The notes: a model not told the origin generated them from the sequence alone. DNA of 64,000 nucleotides from Phymorhynchus buccinoides (GCA_017654935.2 CM065703.1:43566790-43630789); one strand, 5' to 3'. Counted from the stretch's first letter, positions 22,503 to 34,155 are shown. Numbers and translations: made by a program.

Positions 22503-22976
22503 CGCTAAGCTGGAATTCCATTTGCGCTATTTTCGACAGCAACGAAAAAGGTTTAAATTCCATCGACGCTAAAATCGCTGGCGATTTTCGATGGCGCTAT
22601 TCAAACACCGCGCTAAAAAACACCCCCCATAACCCGTTCACACACACATCTACGGAACGGAATTGCAAGCAACGTTTTTCACCAGTACCATAAGTTTCTT
22701 TTGGAAGCCATGCTGGCTGAAAAATAGTCGTGATATTTTAGCTCCGCTCACTTTCAGACTACTTTTGACGTTCACAAAAATATTTATTCGCTTCACCAGC
22801 CAATAAAATCGCTAAATGATGTTTGAATGACTGCTCGCGATTATCGCGCCTATGGGTGTACAGGAGGACTATCGCTGGTGGAGATAGAATTTTATTCGCA
22901 AGCGATCATCGCCGTCAATTTGTCGCCTTTATAATCGCGCATATGGAATTCCGGCTGGATTTGTATACGGAAAGTA
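22503..22976. mobile_element. Possible diverged MITE with imperfect terminal repeats
   Basis: The left side has 'gctggaattccatttgcgct' and the right side (22943-22962) has its near complement, 'gcgcatatggaattccggc'. Between them are many 'cgctaaaatcgc' and 'gcgattttcg' motifs. The true ends and target duplication are not clear. Confidence 0.35.
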
Positions 22977-23152
22977 GGGTCAGACGGGGTAAAAAGCCCA
23001 TGGGCGGGTAAGAAACCCATGCCAATTATCTCATGAAATAAAGAAATTAACACTCGTCTCATGGGCAAAATTTGACTGAAATTTGCTTTATTTAATGAGA
23101 TAATTGGCATGGGCTTCTTACCCGCCCATGGGCTTTTTACCCCGTCTTCCCC
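22977..23152. mobile_element. 176-bp palindromic MITE with TA target duplication
   Basis: Terminal inverted repeats of about 55 bases: the left end has GACGGGGTAAAAAGCCCATG and the right end its complement, ending GTCTTCCCC. It is flanked by TA on both sides (22975-22976 and 23153-23154), as for Tc1/mariner-type elements. The outer few bases of the two ends differ (GGGTCAGAC versus GGGGAAGAC). It appears to sit inside older repeat sequence. Confidence 0.65.
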
Positions 23153-23415
23153 TATTCGCGCTATTTTTATGTTCGCCCAAAAGCCTACCTTGACAATAAA
23201 GTCTGTCGTGGTCATCGTGGTTCTGGTCGATGACTGTCGGCCACACAGTCGGTGCCCAGGGAGTGGAGTCAGTCTGTGTCAGGACAATGTAGTAGTAGTA
23301 GTAGTTAGGGACAGTACAAGCCGTGAGGCTTTTTAGGAGTCCCATCGTTTTAAACTTTGGCAGGTATTACATAGGTCAAGGTTTATACGGCTAAAAAAAA
23401 TTCCTATAAAATATA

Positions 23416-26272
23416 TTAATCAAAGCTTCTAAATATACTAATGAATTTTGGAAATTCATCAAGACGATTTTTGAAGATGTTAGTATTTGGTGCACATTTT
23501 AACTCAAAAGGAAATTCATTCCACATGTTAGCAACTCTGTTACTGAAAACATTTTTTTCTAATATTAGTATTACACCTTTTGATAAATATCTTCCCATCA
23601 GAATTTCTTGTTAGATTATACTGTGGTGATTCAAAAAATGTATCCCATGACAAATCAATATGGCCATTGAATAATTTGTAAGTTTCAATAAGATCCCCCC
23701 TAATTCTTCTTCCCTTTAATGAAAACAAATTAAGATATAAAAGTCTATTTTCATAAGACATATTTTTACACTGCTTTACAAGTTTAGTAGCTCTGCGTTG
23801 AACTTTTTCTATTGATTTTGACTGGTACTTAAATCTTGGGAACCAAATAATATTGCCATACTCTAAATGTGGCCTTACTAATGCTTTATATAATTTATTG
23901 AAAATATCACAGTTCATACTTATAAATGTTCTTTTAATTAGACCAATCATCTTATTAGCCTTATTAATACAATTTTGAATGTGTGTGTCAAAAGAAAAAT
24001 CTTTGTCAAAAGTCACTCCAAGGTCCTTTTCATCTTCACATGTTGTCACAGAGTACGATACATTGTTCTTGGTCATGGTATATTCAATATGGGGATTATT
24101 TTTTCCAGCATGCATAACCTTACATTTATCAGTATTAAAATACAGATTCCATTTTTCACTCCATTCTTGTAGATTAGTTAAATCCCTTTGAAGTAAATAA
24201 CTATTAGCTGATTTATTGAAAATCTTTGTGTCATCAGCAAATATTTTGCATGATGATTCCACACACTCTGGCAAGTCATTAATAAAAATAGTAAATAAAA
24301 GAGGTCCTAGTATGCTCCCCTGAGGGATTCCACTCAGTACTTTAGCATCTGATGAGTATTTCTCACCAACTCGAACCTTTTGAGACCTGTCAGTTAAGAA
24401 ATCTTTTATCCATCCATGTATATTCCCAACAATCCCATAGGATCTGATTTTCATTAGGAGTCTATTATGTGGAACACTGTCAAAAGCTTTTCTGAAATCT
24501 AAATAAATAATATCTATTGGATAACCATCATCTAATAAGTCAGTAATTTCCTCCATAACCTCCATAAGCTGAGTCATGCAAGATCTTTTGAGTCTAAATC
24601 CATGTTGACATGTGGCATATAATTTATTATCATTCATATGGGCTATAATTGCATTTCTAATAAAAGATTCTAAAACTTTACATAAAATACATGTTAAGCT
24701 TACCGGTCTATAATTACCTGGCTCAGACCTGGAACCCTTCTTAAAAATGGCTGTAACATAAGCTTTTTTCCAATCAGTAGGAATTACTCCAGATTCTAGG
24801 GATTTATTAAATAATGATGTTAGAGGAATAGATAATTCGCTTGACAGTTCCTTTAGTACTCTAGGAGGAATACCATCGGGGCCTTGTGCTTTTGAGGCAT
24901 CCAGTTCCTTTAATTTTTTCTCAACAGCTTGGGGAGTAACTCTTATATCTGAAATTGAAACACCGCCTGAATTAACACAATCTGACAATAATGGTGGATT
25001 TATAACATCCTCATCCGTAAACACACTAGCAAAGAAATTATTTAATGTTTTAGCTTTATCCTCGTCAATTACAGCGTATTCACCGTTATCTTTTTTAAGA
25101 GCACTAACTCCGACATTGGTTTTTGACCTTTCATTAACATATCTCCAAAATGCCTTTGGATTTGTTTTACAATTATTTGCGACGTTCTTTTCATAGGTTT
25201 TCCTTGATTTTTTAATTGATTTATTCAATTTATTTATTGATTTTCTATATTTTTTATAGGCCGGCCCCTTTTTGATTTTTTCATTTTGTTTGGATGCTAT
25301 ATAAGCTTGACCTTCTATAGTTTGCAGAAATTTTGAATATTGCTTATGTTTCTTTTTAACCTTTTTTAACACTTTTTTATTTACCCAAGATGACTTTGAA
25401 TTCCCAGTGTTGGTTGGCACTGTAGGTATATGATTATCCATATTAACTTTAATAAGATCGCGGATGACAACCCAACTATCATCAACATTCAGTTCATCCA
25501 AAGTTGAAAGATCAAACTTACTTATATCTTCTCTCATTGCAGAATAATTACCCTTGTTTAATTCATACTTATACTTTCTTTTTGTTGCTATTTTAACTCT
25601 AGGCACATACAGGTCAAATAATAGAACATCATGGTCACTTTTACCCAAGGGGTCCCTATGTGCTATATCTGATATAAGACTATCCTCATTAACAAATACT
25701 AAATCGTCCATTGTCGGTCTTTGATTTACCCTATGTCTTGTTGCGTGTGTTACTTTCTGGATTAGTAATGCATCTCTAGTGCATTCTACAAACTCATGAG
25801 TTATGTTTCCCTCAGCATTCCAAACCTCATTCCATCTTGCATTAGGAAAATTGAAATCGCCAAAAACACAGACCTTATCAAATTTAGAAATACATTCTGA
25901 TTTTAATAAATTACACAATAATCTGGTATTCTCATGTGATGAATTTGGACTACGATATACACAACCAACAAGCACTGACTCATCACCACCACCTCTAAAT
26001 GTACACCACAGACTCTCTTTAAAAGATGAATTATTTAGCTCTTCAAACTCCCTAGCATTTAATGTCTTATCAAAATGTAAGATTATTCCTCTTTTAGGGT
26101 CCTTGTTAAAAAACATATCATAATTAGGTATCTCATATTCAGAGGTACTGGGAGAGTGGGCTTGGTTTTTAGGTAGTACCTCAGTGAAACCAATAATATT
26201 TGGCTTAACATCTATCAATCTAGCAAGTAACTCATCTTTTTTGTTTAAAAAACTGTCAACGTTACTATACAT
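23416..26272 (-). pseudogene. CR1-like ORF2, endonuclease-reverse transcriptase, 3' frameshift
   Basis: The main frame is 910 aa (23540-26272). The N-terminal APE endonuclease shows N4 in 'SNVDSFLNK', E31, 'VFGDFNFP' (D139, N141), D190 and 'KSDHDVLLFD' (SDH 212-214). The reverse transcriptase shows 'YLDFRKAFDSVP' (591-600), 'SGIPQGSILGPLLF' and the catalytic 'FADD' at about 678-681, followed by the thumb. The conserved C-terminal block with 'RVANMWNEFP' and 'FKNRLDEF' lies in another frame (23416-23598); the two join across an A7 run near 23560, so a single-base homopolymer indel (or a sequencing error) truncates the protein. The element nicks target DNA and copies its RNA there. Translation may begin upstream of the first ATG: the frame is open back to the ORF1 stop at 26378. 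Confidence 0.88.
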
Positions 26273-26377
26273 AACTTTACAAGAATCTACAAAGATATCA
26301 GAATAAGAGAAAGAAGTAGAACGATTCTGATTATTAACAGTATTATTTACACTATGTACATGCGACCCATTGCTAAG

Positions 26378-27403
26378 TCACTGTCTGTCAGTCTTGTCAG
26401 TCCCTTTCTCGGCCTCAGCCTGGGCTGGTGCACGAGGAGGTGAATGACCGTCCACTGTCGGTGTCACTGTCCTGTTGTCGTCTCTGTCCTTCCTGGTCAC
26501 AATCTTCCCTTCCCTGTAGTTTATCATTAAGTTATGCTCTCCCTGCTCTTTTCTGACTCTGATTTCCTCTCTGAGTTTTCTGATGTTCTCTCTTTCCTTT
26601 GGGGTTTGGTCTTCATTTATGTACACTCGTTTTGGGGGTGGCACGTTTTTGTTCAGGTTTGCAACATTCCTCATTATCTTCTTTTTGGTTTCCTCTGTTT
26701 TCACTGACATCTTTAACAACCTTGGTTTAGCATTTGAACCAACTCTGATTTGTCCTAGTCTGACTGGGTCCTCCACTTCTTCCACTTTGATATCATCCGA
26801 TATCTTCCCCACCAGTCTTCTTACCCTGTCCCTGTCCTCTTTCTTTTTTTCTTCACTTGTGTCACACTCACTTTCAGGTAGGTTAGCAACTATTATGTTC
26901 AACTTCCTTTTTTCCTTTTCTACCATCTCAGACATGTATTCACCCACTTTTTCTTCAACTGCTTCCACTATCTTTCTCTCAATCGCTTCCGTACTACAAG
27001 CAGAGTGCTTTTCCTCAAAAGTATTCATCCTTCTCTTTAAATCATCCAGCATTTTCAGCACATTGTCTAGTTTGGCCTCCATGCGAGAGGAAACCTCAGT
27101 TCTGCCAGATTCTCTGCAATTCACACACAACCAAACCATGTAGCTACCACCCTCCTTCAAGCTTTTGTACTGAGCCCCCGTAAGACCCGAACAACTTTTG
27201 TGACACCACTGCTTGCAGCCGTGACACTCAATCACATCCCCTCCCTGTGTTTCTAGTGCATCCTCACAAGTAACACAAATCCATGGTGCGTTAGGATCAA
27301 TTTTCCCACTACCTTTCCCATCGTTGCCACCTGACGCCCGTCCTGGTGAATCGTTCTTGGAGTGTCTCCTTTGTGCCTTGGTCAACTTACCAGAGTTAGA
27401 CAT
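26378..27403 (-). CDS. CR1-like ORF1 with PHD finger
   Basis: A protein of 341 aa with basic N terminus, then a PHD zinc finger with the full C4HC3 set (C43, C46, C60, C63, H68, C71, C93, C96) and the usual tryptophan two residues before the seventh ligand. A predicted coiled coil spans about 105-170, then 'KLNIIVANLPES' starts an RRM-like region typical of LINE ORF1 proteins, ending with a charged, proline-containing tail. ORF1 proteins bind the element's RNA; PHD fingers in ORF1 are known for CR1-like elements and may bind chromatin. Its TGA stop is in the same frame as ORF2, with 35 open codons between. The frame is intact. Confidence 0.88.
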   Translation of the reverse strand: MSNSGKLTKAQRRHSKNDSPGRASGGNDGKGSGKIDPNAPWICVTCEDALETQGGDVIECHGCKQWCHKSCSGLTGAQYKSLKEGGSYMVWLCVNCRESGRTEVSSRMEAKLDNVLKMLDDLKRRMNTFEEKHSACSTEAIERKIVEAVEEKVGEYMSEMVEKEKRKLNIIVANLPESECDTSEEKKKEDRDRVRRLVGKISDDIKVEEVEDPVRLGQIRVGSNAKPRLLKMSVKTEETKKKIMRNVANLNKNVPPPKRVYINEDQTPKERENIRKLREEIRVRKEQGEHNLMINYREGKIVTRKDRDDNRTVTPTVDGHSPPRAPAQAEAEKGTDKTDRQ

Positions 27404-27890
27404 GTCAAAAATTCAAAATAGAATCAAAAGCGAAAGTAGGCCTAGACCAAAGTAACACTTGTATGAAATTGAAAACCAGAACACACAATAGCAAGTTATC
27501 AACAACAGACGAAATGAACAACAATAAATGAGTCAAATAAATACCTGTAAATCCCCGTGTTAACTGTAAGAAGTGCAGAATAATAAATTAGAATGGTGCA
27601 AGCAGAAGAGAAACAAACACAAAAGTGCCGTCAACGCCGCCGGTCATCAGTAAGTGTGAACACTCGTCCAAACTCAGGCTGGCAACAAAAACTTCAAAAC
27701 TCGTCTCAAAACTGCATTTAAAAGCCAAAGGATATACTCCCTTGGATGTTGGGGCATAAACGAGCCACTTTAAACTTTCATTAAATGGAAGCTGCTATAT
27801 AAAGATCCAAAAAACATAACCAAAAATCACAGTCAAAAAATGCAGCTCCATCTTGGACCGTGACCTTGACCTTCACAATGGCGGAACCCA
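27404..27890 (-). promoter_or_regulatory. Presumed 5' UTR/internal promoter region of the CR1-like LINE
   Basis: Non-coding stretch upstream of ORF1. Near its far end, on the minus strand, are 'ccgccattgtgaag' and 'caagatggagctg'; AAGATGG is the core of a YY1-type site, a factor used by mammalian L1 promoters. Promoter function is inference only. Confidence 0.35.
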
Positions 27891-28597
27891 GCTGACCACC
27901 ACCTCTCCATGTCCAAGGCGTCTGCAATGGTAACAAGAACAATTCAGGTCAACGTTCTTCACTGACCAACACCTCTCCATGTCCAAGGCGTCTGCAATGG
28001 TAACAAGAACAATTCAGGTCAACGTTCTTCACTGACCAACACCTCTCCATGTCCAAGGCGTCTGCAATGGTAACAAGGACAATTCAGGTCAACGTTCTTC
28101 ACTGACCAACACCTCTCCATGTCCAAGGCGTCTGCAATGGTAACAAGGACAATTCAGGTCAACGTTCTTCACTGACCAACACCTCTCCATGTCCAAGGCG
28201 TCTGCAATGGTAACAAGGACAATTCAGGTCAACGTTCTTCACTGACCAACACCTCTCCATGTCCAAGGCGTCTGCAATGGTAACAAGGACAATTCAGGTC
28301 AACGTTCTTCACTGACCAGCACCTTTCCATGTCCAAGGCGTCTGCAATGGTAACAAGGACAATTCAGGTCAACGTTCTTCACTGACCAACACCTCTCCAT
28401 GTCCAAGGCGTCTGCAATGGTAACAAGGACAATTCAGGTCAACGTTCTTCACTGACCAACACCTCTCCATGTCCAAGGCGTCTGCAATGGTAACAAGGAC
28501 AATTCAAGTCAACGTTCTTCACTGACCAAAACCTCTCCATGTCCAAGGCGTCTGCAATGGTAACAAGGACAATTCAGGTCAACGTTCTTCACTGACC
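27891..28597 (+). repeat. 70-bp minisatellite, 10 units
   Basis: 'acctctccatgtccaaggcg' recurs exactly every 70 bp (27901, 27971, 28041 and on). Units are almost identical, with changes such as 'aagaac/aaggac'. It directly abuts the presumed 5' end of the CR1-like element. Confidence 0.96.
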
Positions 28598-28824
28598 GGA
28601 ATAGTCAGGGCTCCCAATCATCCCGCAAAACAAGGGGTCCCAGGGACTCCACACTGTAAAAGCATAGAGGGTCCTAGAGGCGGGATTGAGGGTCCCAATG
28701 CTAAAAACAATTTTTCAAGTGCATCCATGGGACCCCCTGCACACTCTTTTAGAGGGTCCTGTAGAATGTTAGTGCATCATAGACCCACAAATGGTGGTCC
28801 CTGGGAGCCCTGTAGTTCAGTTGG
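28598..28824. other. Spacer without recognised feature
   Basis: Unique sequence with several 'gggtcc' motifs; no gene or mobile element recognised. Confidence 0.5.
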
Positions 28825-28962
28825 AAGTAGTAGTAGTGGTGGTAGTAGTAGTAGTGGTGGTAGTAGTAGTAGTAGTAGTAGCAGCAGCAGTGTAGCAGTA
28901 GTAGTAGTAGTAGTTGGTAGTAGTAGTAGTAGTAGTAGCAATAGTGTGGTAGTAGTAGCAGC

Positions 28963-29000
<38 letters not shown>

Positions 29001-29283
29001 AGGTAGTAGTAGTAGTAGAGGTAGTAGTAGTAGTAGAGTAGTAGTAGTAGTAGTAATAGTAGTAGAGGTAGTAATAGTAATAGTAGTAGTAGTGGTAGTG
29101 GTAGTAGTAGTGGTAGTGGTAGTAGTAGAAGTAGTAATAGTAGTAGTAGAGGTAGTAATAGTAATAGTGGTAGTAGTAGTAGTAGTGGTAGTAGTAGTAG
29201 TAGTAGTAGTAGCAGTAGTAGTAGCAGTAGTAGCAGTAATAGTAGTAGTAGAGGTAGTAATAGTAATAGTAGTAGTGGTAGTG

Positions 29284-29323
<40 letters not shown>

Positions 29324-29348
29324 CAGCAGCAGCAGCAGCAGCACACAG
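28825..29348 (+). repeat. Long (TAG/GTA)n microsatellite
   Basis: About 520 bp of TAG triplets with interspersed TGG, AGG, AAT and CAG triplets. The period-3 structure leaves all frames open and yields poly-Val/Ser or Thr/Leu/Tyr translations that are not genes. Confidence 0.97.
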
Positions 29349-29646
29349 TAAAAGCAATGTTGGGCCCTTTCGACGCGCCATCTCAATATGATTTGATTTT
29401 TTATACATGTTCTGGTGGTCTGCTTCCTAGTCTAAATCCCATTCCTTTCATGAAGAACACTGGCAATGGACTTCAATTATTCAAACCTTTTAACTCTTTT
29501 GCTAAATTCGGATCCTGTTCCAGTTCTCTTTTTTTTTTTACTGCATTAATATTAGAGAATTATTTTTTTATGTCGGTAGGATATTGTTCCAATGTTGTAC
29601 AACTGTGCGAAAACGTGCGCATTTTAGTGTTAGGCCGTCTCAAAGT
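29349..29646. other. Spacer before the assembly gap
   Basis: AT-rich unique sequence ending at the N run; not recognised elsewhere in the window. Confidence 0.5.
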
Positions 29647-30146
29647 NNNNNNNNNNNNNNNNNNNNNNNNNNNNNNNNNNNNNNNNNNNNNNNNNNNNNN
29701 NNNNNNNNNNNNNNNNNNNNNNNNNNNNNNNNNNNNNNNNNNNNNNNNNNNNNNNNNNNNNNNNNNNNNNNNNNNNNNNNNNNNNNNNNNNNNNNNNNNN
29801 NNNNNNNNNNNNNNNNNNNNNNNNNNNNNNNNNNNNNNNNNNNNNNNNNNNNNNNNNNNNNNNNNNNNNNNNNNNNNNNNNNNNNNNNNNNNNNNNNNNN
29901 NNNNNNNNNNNNNNNNNNNNNNNNNNNNNNNNNNNNNNNNNNNNNNNNNNNNNNNNNNNNNNNNNNNNNNNNNNNNNNNNNNNNNNNNNNNNNNNNNNNN
30001 NNNNNNNNNNNNNNNNNNNNNNNNNNNNNNNNNNNNNNNNNNNNNNNNNNNNNNNNNNNNNNNNNNNNNNNNNNNNNNNNNNNNNNNNNNNNNNNNNNNN
30101 NNNNNNNNNNNNNNNNNNNNNNNNNNNNNNNNNNNNNNNNNNNNNN
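29647..30146. other. Assembly gap of exactly 500 N
   Basis: A run of exactly 500 unknown bases, as used for gaps of arbitrary size. The sequence to its right starts abruptly inside the inverted module copy. Confidence 0.99.
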
Positions 30147-32110
30147 CAACGTTTTCATTACTTGCTGACATCAAACACGGACAGGTGGTTGATTAAAATT
30201 CCTTAAGGGATTTCACACGTAGGCCATTTAAACACAGGACATTGCAGTGCACATTTGAACTTCATCATCCTTTGAGAGTGAGAGGGGTGAGGGAGTGGGG
30301 GGGGAGCACCATAAATTGATTATATATCAGAAAGATAAATCTGTGTCATTTCATTCCTCGAATAGTTTTAAAATGTATTTGTCCATGACCATTTTAACAT
30401 CAGATAACGTTATTGCCTGTGTGTGTGTAATGTGTGCGTGCGTGTGTCATCATATTATAACTAAGGTCATGTCAGGTTCCTCTACCTCTTCTACCCCCCC
30501 CCCTCCCCCCATACATGCAATTTAAACCTTCTAATTATATGTCACTCACATTGTTCTCCATGACCCGGTTCTTCCATTTATTTATTTGGTATGAACAGGC
30601 TTTACGTTTTCCTTTACAACCTTATTTTCTGTTTAATGAGCGTATCTGGCATGATATGTACACATCATGTCAGTTTGTATATATTTGGTTTTTTGTACGC
30701 GGGGGTGACAAGTTTATTAGAAGAGCTGCGCACCTAGTTTATGTGTGAATGCCTTGGTATGAAATACATGATGCTGTCATTTGTCCCGGGAACTAACGAA
30801 AAAATAAAGGGGGGGGGGTCCTCACACACACGACACACACACACACCGGCACACGCACACGCGCGCGCCCCCACACCACGTAATATATATATATTAATTT
30901 ATAATCACCTTTTACATCAATGCTGTTTCTGAACCGTATCGTTAAAAACCCTGATGTTTTGGTGATAATCCGCCTACTGGGATGTTCATCCCTTATACTT
31001 TCGGTTATGTATTGTGGCGCATTTGTACAGTACAAATTGGTCACCTTCAGTATTGCTTATTGGTGTTCATTTATACGATTTGTGTGTAACCTCAATGAGA
31101 AATCAGCGATTTGAGCTGTCGCTCTAGCATGCTTCATTTTAGTTTGCTATGGGCTTCAATGAAAACTGTGCGATGCATGCTGTTTGTGTCTGTTGTTTGT
31201 GGAGTAAATACATGTAGGATGTTGTTGACGTGTTTGATGTTTACTGTGGTGACAGTCGTGAGAAAACCATTGCTGCTGACGGGACTGTAAACAATGTAGA
31301 AATGAATCAACCTTCCTCTACCAAATCACATTGTAAAGGGAATAAATACTAGTTTCTTAGGCCCCTGGAAAACATCAACCATGCACTGCGTGTGGACGTT
31401 GGATAGGACATGTCTGCCCAATATGCAATAAACTTTTGACTTTAGTAGACGTCAGTGTTTTGTCTAAGTTTGGCTTTGATTGTTAATTAAGCTGTGCCGT
31501 GGCTATTGTATGCATACCTGTTACATTTGTTTTTTTCTGTCTTTGGTATACAGTGATTTCGATTTTTCTTGCGTGTCTATTGTATTTTCTCCAACACTCG
31601 CTAAAATTAGCATTTGTATTAATAGTGGAAAAAACAGACTAAAATATCTCCATAAATCATTTTTTTCTTTAGCTGCAGGGGCACATTAACCCTTTACCCT
31701 CGGCCTTTCAGGGATTTTTTTCATTTTGTGTAGTTTCACCCATGGGTGTGTTATTGGCTGATCATGTTTGGTTTTGAGGAGGATGTGCTATGATGTATTG
31801 TTGATGTTTGTTGCTGTACGTAGTCGATATTCCTAAACAGGAATCATAAGTTGCTGATAGCTTCAACGGTAATAGAAAGTAACACCTGAAGTGTAAGAAA
31901 CGAGGACCGCACAAGCACGGGACGTTTGATTCCTTTTGCAGGCTTAAGCTTAATCATTGTCATTAATGACTGGATTACACTTTAAAAATGCATTTATTTC
32001 TATATACGAATACACTTCTGTCAGACACATGTGAAATGGTTGAGAATGGATCAGGTGGCAATGTCTGTAAAGCTAGGTTTTCTTAAAAAAATTATTTGGG
32101 TGGTTTGTCT
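30147..32110 (-). other. Module spacer in copy 2
   Basis: Inverted homologue of copy-1 positions about 12180-14115, with poly-C, TG/CA and TA simple repeats (30490-30510, 30811-30895). No gene seen. Confidence 0.6.
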
Positions 32111-32114
32111 TTAA

Positions 32115-32550
32115 AGTATAGCTTTGTTCAGTGGGCAATGGAAATGAGTCTCCCATCCTTGGCTATTACCCCCTCAGTATTGCTTTGTTCAGTGGGCAAT
32201 GGAAATGAGTCTCCCATCCTTGGCTGTTACCCCCTCAGTATTGCTTTGTTCAGTGGGCAATGGAAATGAGTCTCCCATCCTTGGCTGTTACCCCCTCAGT
32301 ATTGCTTTGTTCAGTGGGCAATGGAAATGAGTCTCCCATCCTTGGCTGTTACCCCCTCAGTATTGCTTTGTTCAGTGGGCAATGGAAATGAGTCTCCCAT
32401 CCTTGGCTGTTACCCCCTCAGTATTGCTTTGTTCAGTGGGCAATGGAAATGAGTCTCCCATCCTTGGCTGTTACCCCCTCAGTATTGCTTTGTTCAGTGG
32501 GCAATGGAAATGAGTCTCCCATCCTTGGCTGTTACCCCCTCAGTATTGCT
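32115..32550 (-). repeat. 61-bp VNTR, about 7 units (copy 2)
   Basis: Same unit as at 11976 on the opposite strand; 'ttgctttgttcagtgggcaa' recurs every 61 bp. Confidence 0.93.
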
Positions 32551-33290
32551 GAAATTCCAGTCTTATTAATGTTTAACGAGTCGTCCATGCTGAGCATTTT
32601 ACCCCCTTAGTGTAGTTGAAATTCCTGTCTTATTGATGTTTCACGTATTGACCATGCTGAAGAATGGGATTCTTATCTAGTTTAGCCACATTAGTCTTGA
32701 TTTCATTATTGACCATCTGAAGAATGGGATGCTATTCCCCCAGCCACATAGGGTGGTTCATTATTGACCATCTGAAGAATGGGATTCTATCCCCCCAGCC
32801 ACATAGGGTGGTTCTTATAGACTTCTGTCATTACTCCATTTGGTTTGTCAATGTTCTGGCTTGTGTACTCGGTTTGTCGGTGTGTTTTGTGATCTTTCAT
32901 TTTCATTTCGTAATGTTCATCCTATGATTATGCTATCAGTTCTCACACTGGTCAAGTGTCCCCAAATGGTAAGATTCACGTTTTGTCTCGTGAAGGACAA
33001 CAACTTAATTATGACCACAGTGAGATAAAACCCCGATTGCTTTTGTTTGGTTGGTGTTTTGTGTTTTTTGTTTATTTTGTCATTCATCAGATTATCTCCT
33101 TTCACCGGAGGAAATGTGAATGTTGCCAAACTTCTTTCCGTCTCAACCTCTCTGTTGTGGTTTGAAGCATGATGATGGCTTTGTGTGGTGACCCCACCAT
33201 TACCAACACCACGGAATTGGTTAGACGACATCCACAGTGTGCCACCCCCAAGGGAAAATAATGGCTGATAACACCTTGTGACCTTCCCCT
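32551..33290 (-). other. Module spacer and ~62-bp repeat in copy 2
   Basis: Two clear ~62-bp units ('gaccatctgaagaatgggat') around 32700-32815 plus a more diverged one near 32650, then the spacer homologous to 11309-11774. No gene seen. Confidence 0.6.
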
Positions 33291-33291
33291 C

Positions 33292-34155
33292 ACCAAATTA
33301 TGTGAACCACCCCTTGTGACTTTCACCTGACCACATTATGTGAACCACCCCTTGTGAATTTCACCTGACCACATTATGTGAACCACCCCTTGTGACCTTC
33401 CCCTGACCACATTATGTGAACCACCCTTTGTGACTTTCACCTGACCACATTATGTGAACCACCCCTCGTGACCTTCACCTGACCACATTATGTGAACCAC
33501 CCCTTGTGACCTTCACCTGACCACATTATGTGAACCACCCCTTGTGACCTTCACCTGACCACATTATGTGAACCACCCCTTGTGACCTTCACCTGACCAC
33601 ATTATGTGAACCACCCCTTGTGACTTTCACCTGACCACATTATGTGAACCACCCCTCGTGACCTTCACCTGACCACATTATGTGAACCACCCCTTGTGAC
33701 TTTCACCTGACCACATTATGTGAACCACCCCTCGTGACCTTCACCTGACCACATTATGTGAACCACCCCTTGTGACTTTCACCTGACCACATTATGTGAA
33801 CCACCCCTCGTGACCTTCACCTGACCAAATTATGTGAACCACCCCTCGTGACCTTCATCTGACCACATTATGTGAACCACCCTTTGTGACTTTCACCTGA
33901 CCAAATTATGTGAACCACCCCTTGTGACTTTCACCTGACCACATTATGTGAACCACCCCTCGTGACTTTCACCTGACCAAATTATGTGAACCACCCCTCG
34001 TGACTTTCACCTGACCACATTATGTGAACCACCCCTTGTGACTTTCACCTGACCAAATTATGTGAACCACCCCTTGTGACTTTCACCTGACCAACTTATG
34101 TGAACCACCCCTCGTGACTTTCACCTGACCAAATTATGTGAACCACCCCTTGTTC
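33292..34155 (-). repeat. 38-bp minisatellite, about 23 units (copy 2)
   Basis: Reverse complement of the array at 10556, with slightly more units. Confidence 0.95.

Larger units (their letters stand above)
23286..27890 (-). mobile_element. CR1-like non-LTR retrotransposon, nearly full length
   Basis: Read on the minus strand: a 5' region (about 27890-27404), ORF1 with PHD finger (27403-26378), ORF2 with endonuclease and reverse transcriptase (26272 to about 23420), then a 3' region ending in (ACT)n at 23288-23306 on this strand. Two-ORF structure, PHD ORF1 and a short microsatellite tail instead of poly(A) fit the CR1 group. The 5' end is placed only where the 70-bp minisatellite starts; no target duplication was recognised. 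Damage is limited to one evident frameshift near the ORF2 end. It occurs once in this window. Confidence 0.8.

Noticed and set aside
26583..27143. 186-aa plus-strand frame
   Set aside because: Shadow of the PHD-containing ORF1 on the minus strand; Ser/Phe-rich composition typical of an antisense reading.
28727..29408. Poly-Val, poly-Ser, poly-Thr and poly-Leu frames
   Set aside because: Produced by the (TAG)n microsatellite on both strands.
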